DNA from: JADJNY01 sp046349615
Lineage (GTDB): Bacteria > Planctomycetota > UBA1135 > GCA-002686595
DNA length: 64,000 nucleotides
Direction of reading: 5' to 3'
Assembly: GCA_046349615.1 (NCBI GenBank)
Contig: JAXMBZ010000002.1
Coordinates: 124,001-188,000 of the forward strand
The notes under the pieces are model-generated. The model did no database searches. It was not told where the DNA came from and saw only the letters and a list, made by a program, of their open reading frames with translations. Positions 60,120 to 64,000 of this stretch are shown here, in pieces (position 1 is the first letter of the stretch; the number at the start of each line of letters is the position of its first letter). Both the position numbers and the translations under genes were made by a program.

Positions 60120-61793
60120 TCACTCGACCGTGAGCTCGTGGCGGCCGACGATCCGCTCCGCTCCGGAGAGCACGACGTCGCGCGGCCGCGATTTCAGCTC
60201 GATCACGAGCTCGTTCTTCCCCGGCTCGAGCCACACTCGGCGCCGGCCCGACTCCGCGCCGGCCTTCCACGCGACGTCGACGGGCACGTGGAACGTCGTC
60301 GCACCGGACCCGCGGTTCTCGATCGCGACGCGCAGGCCCCGGTCCTCGACCTTCACGCCGCCCGTGAGCTCGGGGTAGCCCTCGCCGTAGACGAACTCGT
60401 CGAAGAAGCGCTTCCACACCTTGCCCGTGACGCGCTCGAGCACGGCGCGGAAGTCCTCGGTCGTCGCGTTCCCGTAGCGGAACTCCTTCTGGAACGCGCG
60501 CAGCGTCGTCCACCACGCTTCGTCGTCGTCGACGCAGTGGCGCAGCGTGCGCAGCACCCAGGAGCCCTTCGTGTAGAGGTCGAGCGCGTACGCCGCGCCG
60601 GAGCTCGGCTCGTCGCCCTTGTAGAGCCGCGAGCGCGGGCCGATCTGCGCGCGCCGCGTCTCCGCCCACTCGTCGGCGGCCTCGCGGCCGCGCAGGGCCT
60701 CGAGATAGACCTCCTCGGCGTACGTCGCGAAGCCCTCGTGCAGCCAGAAGTGGCCCCAGTGCCGCGCGCTGACCGCGTTGCCCCACCATTCGTGCGCGCT
60801 TTCGTGCACGAGGATGTAGTCGAACGCGCGGTTCATCTCGGCGTAGCGATCGGGCTCGCCCGTCTTCGCGCACCACGCCGGGAAGCTGGAGCCGTACGCG
60901 ATGGCGGTCGAGTGCTCCATGCCCCAGAACGCGGTCTCGACGAGCGCGTACTTGGCCTTCGGGAAGGGGAACGGGCCGAAGTGCTCGGAGTCGATCTCGA
61001 GCATGCGCGGCACGTCCGCGAACTGGAGGCGCGCGGCCTCGACGTGCTCGGGGAGCACGTAGGTCGCGAACGTCAGCGGTTGCTCGAGGCCCGGGAGCGC
61101 GAGCTTCCGTTCCTCGACGACGTACGGCGCCGCGTCGAGCGTGATCGAGTACGTCTCGCACGGGTACTCGTGCACCCAATGGAAGGTCTCGCGCTCGCCG
61201 CTCGCTTCGCGCCCGGCGAGACGGCCGTTCGAAACCGCGTAGAGGCCCTTCGGCACGGTCGCGTTGATCCAGGTGCGCTCGGGCTTGTCCTCGGGATGCG
61301 TGAACGAGTCCTTGCCCGGCCACCACCACGACGAGCCGACGCCCTGGCACGCGACGCTGAACCACGGCGCGCCGGACTGCGTCGTCTTCCAGTGCACGCC
61401 TTCGAAGCCGTCCTTCGCGCCGGGGCGGCCCTCGTAGTCGACGGCGACGAAGACGTGCGCGTCCTTCGGCCGCGGCGTCGCGAAGTGCAGCGTGACGAGG
61501 TGCGCGCCGCGCTCGACGACGAGCGGCTCGCCCGCGAGCGAGCTGCGTCCGTCGAAGGCGCGCGCGAGCGAGCGCGCCGCCGTGATCGTCAGCGCGTCGC
61601 CCGCGTCGAGCACGAGCGCGTCGAGCTCCTTCGCCGTGACGACCGCGTCGATCGCGACCGTGCCCGCGAGCTTCCGTTGCGAGGGGTCGAGCGCGACGTC
61701 GAGGCGATAGGCGCGCACGTCGTAGTCGCCGCGCGCGTCGTGTCCGTCGGCGAGGAGCGCCGCGAGCAGGGCGAAGCTCGAAAGGGAGGGCAT
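60120..61793 (-). CDS. M1-family (aminopeptidase N-like) metallopeptidase
   Basis: A 557-residue peptidase with the M1 zinc site H330-ESA-H334, then E353 in LHEGFATYAEE, i.e. HExxH-18-E. GMEHSTAIAYG corresponds to the GAMEN exopeptidase motif. The N-terminal beta domain begins YDVRAYRLDVALDPSQRKL, and a short hydrophobic start (MPSLSSFALLAALLADG) may be a signal peptide. It is shorter than E. coli PepN and lacks the large C-terminal helical domain, as in the LTA4-hydrolase/APM-like bacterial group. Start 61793 was chosen because it begins the hydrophobic segment. Confidence 0.9.
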   Translation of the reverse strand: MPSLSSFALLAALLADGHDARGDYDVRAYRLDVALDPSQRKLAGTVAIDAVVTAKELDALVLDAGDALTITAARSLARAFDGRSSLAGEPLVVERGAHLVTLHFATPRPKDAHVFVAVDYEGRPGAKDGFEGVHWKTTQSGAPWFSVACQGVGSSWWWPGKDSFTHPEDKPERTWINATVPKGLYAVSNGRLAGREASGERETFHWVHEYPCETYSITLDAAPYVVEERKLALPGLEQPLTFATYVLPEHVEAARLQFADVPRMLEIDSEHFGPFPFPKAKYALVETAFWGMEHSTAIAYGSSFPAWCAKTGEPDRYAEMNRAFDYILVHESAHEWWGNAVSARHWGHFWLHEGFATYAEEVYLEALRGREAADEWAETRRAQIGPRSRLYKGDEPSSGAAYALDLYTKGSWVLRTLRHCVDDDEAWWTTLRAFQKEFRYGNATTEDFRAVLERVTGKVWKRFFDEFVYGEGYPELTGGVKVEDRGLRVAIENRGSGATTFHVPVDVAWKAGAESGRRRVWLEPGKNELVIELKSRPRDVVLSGAERIVGRHELTVE

Positions 61794-61933
61794 GCTCTCG
61801 ATGTCCGGTTTCGTCGAGCGCCGTTCGGGGGCGCGGCGGCGGGCAAGTGTACTCACTTGTGCCGCGCGGGCGACCGATAGGACTCCCGCTCGCGCCCTTC
61901 CCCGGCGCGAGGATCCCCCTTGAGGCCATCCCC

Positions 61934-62584
61934 ATGATGATGAAGCGACTCTGCATCGTGCTCCTTCCCGCGCTGCTCCTCGGCGGCGCCGTGTTCTCCT
62001 TCACGACGACGGCGACGCGCGCCGAAGCCCGCGCGGACGCCCCGAAGATCGACGCGCAAGTCCAGGCCGCGATCGACGGCTGGATCAAGTCCGCCACGAA
62101 GTGGGCGGAAGACCCGGCGCTCGTCGACGAGGTCCAGGGCCAGAACAAGAAGGGCCCGATCGCGGAAATGACCGAGGCGAAGTGGAAGGAGCAGAAGCGC
62201 CGCACGCCGCTCATCGACGGCTTCCAGAACACGCCCGCCGCGAAGATGCTCGCGCAGCAGCAGAAGGAATCGAACGAGCTCGTCTGCGAGGCGTTCGTCT
62301 CGGCCGCGCAGGGCGAGAAGGTCTGCTTCCTCGAGAAGACCTCGAGCTACATCCACAAGGGCAAGGCCAAGTTCGACGTCCCGTTCACGACCGGCAAGCC
62401 CTGGCAGGGCGAGCCGACGTTCGACGAGTCGACGCAGACCCACTCGCTGCAGTTCTCGGTGCCCGTGTTCCCGGCGCGCAAGGAAGGCGACGACCCGAAG
62501 GCCGAACGCAAGGCGATCGGCGTGCTGACGGTCGGCCTGAACTTCACGCAGCTCCAGGAGAACGCGAAGAAGTCGGGCAAGTGA
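61934..62584 (+). CDS. exported Cache/PDC-like sensor domain protein
   Basis: A 216-residue protein with a signal peptide (residues 4-22). The mature part has the strand pattern of a PDC/Cache ligand-binding domain: NELVCEAFVSAAQGEKVCFLEKTSSYI, GEPTFDESTQTHSLQFSVPVF and AIGVLTVGLNFTQL, the usual conserved end. In receptors this module is normally the periplasmic part; here it is made as a separate soluble protein. It is followed by 19 bases and the HAMP receptor gene, so the two likely act together. Ligand unknown. Confidence 0.75.
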   Translation: MMMKRLCIVLLPALLLGGAVFSFTTTATRAEARADAPKIDAQVQAAIDGWIKSATKWAEDPALVDEVQGQNKKGPIAEMTEAKWKEQKRRTPLIDGFQNTPAAKMLAQQQKESNELVCEAFVSAAQGEKVCFLEKTSSYIHKGKAKFDVPFTTGKPWQGEPTFDESTQTHSLQFSVPVFPARKEGDDPKAERKAIGVLTVGLNFTQLQENAKKSGK

Positions 62585-62603
62585 CCCGCCCGGGAGCCGC
62601 GCC

Positions 62604-64000
62604 ATGGACCGCCTCTCCATTCGGACCCGTCTCTTCCTGCTCTGCACCGCGCTCGTCGCGTTGACCGCCTTCGTGGGCGGACTCGGGGCGTGGGGGCTCG
62701 CGCGGATGGACGAGGCGTTCCAAGGCACGATCCGCCGCGACGTGCCGGCGGTGACGCGGCTCCTCGAAACGGACCGCAACCTCCAGCAGGCGCTCGTCGC
62801 GCAGCGCAACCTGCTCTTCACGAGCCTCGCGAGCGAGACCGGGAAGCAGGAGGTCGAGGCGCAGAAGGCGCGCGTCGCCGACGCGCGCGCGAGTTGGAAG
62901 GCGTTCCTCACCTGCGCGCCGGAGGGCGTCGCCGTCGCGAAACGCGGGGAGTTCGAAGCGGCCTTCTCGGAATGGGAGAAGCTCGGCGGTGAGGTCTTCG
63001 ACGTCCTCGCCGAGGACACGCCCGCCGCGCGGCGCGACGCGATCGACCTCTCCGTCGCGACCGGGAACGCGATCTTCGAGCGCGCGCGATCCGCGCTCGC
63101 CGCGCTCGTCGACGAGCACACGCGCGTCGCTGCCGACGCCGCGGCCGCGCACGGCGTGGAGGCGGAGTCGATCCGCCGGACGCTCTGGACCGCGATCATC
63201 GCCGGCTCGATGGCGGCGCTCGCGCTCGGATTCGTGCTCGCGCGCTCGATCGTGAAGCCGCTCGCGCGCTCCGTGGGCGTGCTCGAAGCGGTCTCGCGCG
63301 GGGACTTCTCGCAGCGGATCGGGAGCACGAGCCGTGACGAGGTGGGCCGCATGGGCGCGGCCCTCGACGACGTGTGCGAGGGGCTGCAGGCGATGGCCGG
63401 ATGCGCGGACCGCATCGCGCGCGGCGACCTCGACGTCGAGGTGCGCGTGCGCTCCGAGGCCGACCAACTGGGCTTGTCCTTCCAGCGGATGGTCGCGAGC
63501 CTCCGCACGATGGCCGACGCAGCCGACCGGATCGCGGAGGGCGACCTCGCCGCGTCCGTGCACGCCCAGGACGAGCGCGACCGGCTCGGCGTCGCGTTCG
63601 AGCGCATGCTCCGTTCGCTGCGGGGCATGGCCGACGCCGCGGACCGCATCGCGGGCGGCGACCTCGGCGTGGAGCTGCGTCCCGCCTCCGAGCGCGACCG
63701 CCTCGGGCGCGCGTTCGAGCGCATGCTCGCGTGTCTGCGCGACATGGCTGCGAGCGCGGAAGCGATCGCCGCGGGCGACCTCTCGAAGGACGTGCGCGCG
63801 CAGTCGGGACAGGACCGTCTCGGCGCGGCGTTCGAACGCATGACGCTCTCGCTGCGCACGATGGCCGAGGCCGCCGAACGCATCGCGCAGGGCGACCTCG
63901 ACGCGGAGATCGAACGGCAGTCGGACGCCGACCGTCTCGGCGCCGCCTTCGAGCGGATGACGCGCCACCTGCGCGAGATGGCCGGCGCGGCCGAGGGCAT
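62604..64000 (+). CDS. poly-HAMP receptor-like signalling protein (partial, runs off the window)
   Basis: An open frame from ATG 62604 to the window edge (465 residues visible). An N-terminal helix (LFLLCTALVALTAFVGGLG) is followed by a helical periplasmic domain of about 150 residues and a second helix (AIIAGSMAALALGFVLA, about 195-213). Then come a classical HAMP and at least five repeats of 39 residues, each with (A/R)D-RIA-GDL---(V/I) and RLG-AFERM--SLR-M. Such poly-HAMP rods occur in some bacterial and fungal sensors. The output domain lies beyond the edge; methyl-accepting or histidine kinase domains are both possible. It is 19 bases downstream of the exported sensor gene. Confidence 0.8.
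   Translation, partial: MDRLSIRTRLFLLCTALVALTAFVGGLGAWGLARMDEAFQGTIRRDVPAVTRLLETDRNLQQALVAQRNLLFTSLASETGKQEVEAQKARVADARASWKAFLTCAPEGVAVAKRGEFEAAFSEWEKLGGEVFDVLAEDTPAARRDAIDLSVATGNAIFERARSALAALVDEHTRVAADAAAAHGVEAESIRRTLWTAIIAGSMAALALGFVLARSIVKPLARSVGVLEAVSRGDFSQRIGSTSRDEVGRMGAALDDVCEGLQAMAGCADRIARGDLDVEVRVRSEADQLGLSFQRMVASLRTMADAADRIAEGDLAASVHAQDERDRLGVAFERMLRSLRGMADAADRIAGGDLGVELRPASERDRLGRAFERMLACLRDMAASAEAIAAGDLSKDVRAQSGQDRLGAAFERMTLSLRTMAEAAERIAQGDLDAEIERQSDADRLGAAFERMTRHLREMAGAAEG
63393..64000 (+). repeat. tandem 117-base repeats coding for HAMP units
   Basis: An ATGGCCG/ATGGCTG block recurs at exact intervals of 117 bases, at 63393, 63510, 63627, 63744, 63861 and 63978. Each repeat encodes one 39-residue HAMP unit. 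The exact period with no indel indicates duplication under frame constraint. The array continues past the window end. Confidence 0.85.

Overview
The window is GC-rich DNA of about 70% G+C, densely coded on both strands, with many secreted proteins. Several traits together point to a member of the Planctomycetota, probably one of the GC-rich lineages related to the Poly30/Pla163-type isolates: a planctomycete-style ECF sigma factor followed by a zinc-ribbon Ser/Thr kinase, DUF1570-type and M64 peptidases, a membrane pyrophosphatase, the futalosine-route enzyme MqnA, and three exported proteins sharing an unusual C-terminal module that ends in tryptophan. The taxonomic placement is an inference. 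I saw no tRNA, rRNA, CRISPR array, insertion sequence or phage gene.

Layout. 1-5.9 kb: a di-haem cytochrome c oxidoreductase, an EamA transporter, a secreted metallophosphatase and a DedA membrane protein. 6.1-8.6 kb: membrane pyrophosphatase hppA. 8.9-21.7 kb (all minus strand): a large cluster with two tandem paralogues carrying a TonB-like N-terminus on a terpenoid-cyclase-like alpha/alpha toroid, two exported TPR proteins, ExbB, two different ExbDs and two membrane proteins of unknown function. It looks like an ExbBD-energised envelope machine and is one of the two main discoveries here. 22-29 kb: a DUF1570 peptidase, a YceI-domain protein, an M28 peptidase-membrane protein and a degenerate GGDEF protein. 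29.3-30.7 kb: an elongation factor P with a non-canonical tip loop, then a short minus-strand gene whose frame crosses a UGA codon. That UGA sits in a CxxU context and is followed by a hairpin resembling a bacterial SECIS element, so the gene is a candidate new selenoprotein. Then apaG.

30.7-35.9 kb: ECF sigma factor, exported beta-propeller protein, Ser/Thr kinase and small membrane protein, a plausible signalling module. 35.9-38.8 kb: M64 peptidase lipoprotein, peroxiredoxin and a DinB-fold protein with a histone-H1-like tail. 38.9-45.3 kb: both subunits of topoisomerase VI, separated by a gene for a 956-residue exported repeat protein. 45.4-50 kb: zinc-ribbon protein, mqnA, a TerB-like protein, an AIM24 protein with a GYF-like N-terminus, an RlmI-like methyltransferase and an RluA-type pseudouridine synthase. 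50.3-58.8 kb: exported proteins, including an M6 protease with thrombospondin type-3 repeats and a LamG/sorbosone-dehydrogenase/PKD protein. 59-62 kb: DUF4870 protein, PAP2-like protein and M1 aminopeptidase. 61.9-64 kb: an exported Cache-like sensor followed by a poly-HAMP receptor that runs off the window.

Starts were chosen from signal peptides, family boundaries and Shine-Dalgarno matches. In this GC-rich DNA many long overlapping frames are spurious and were left out.
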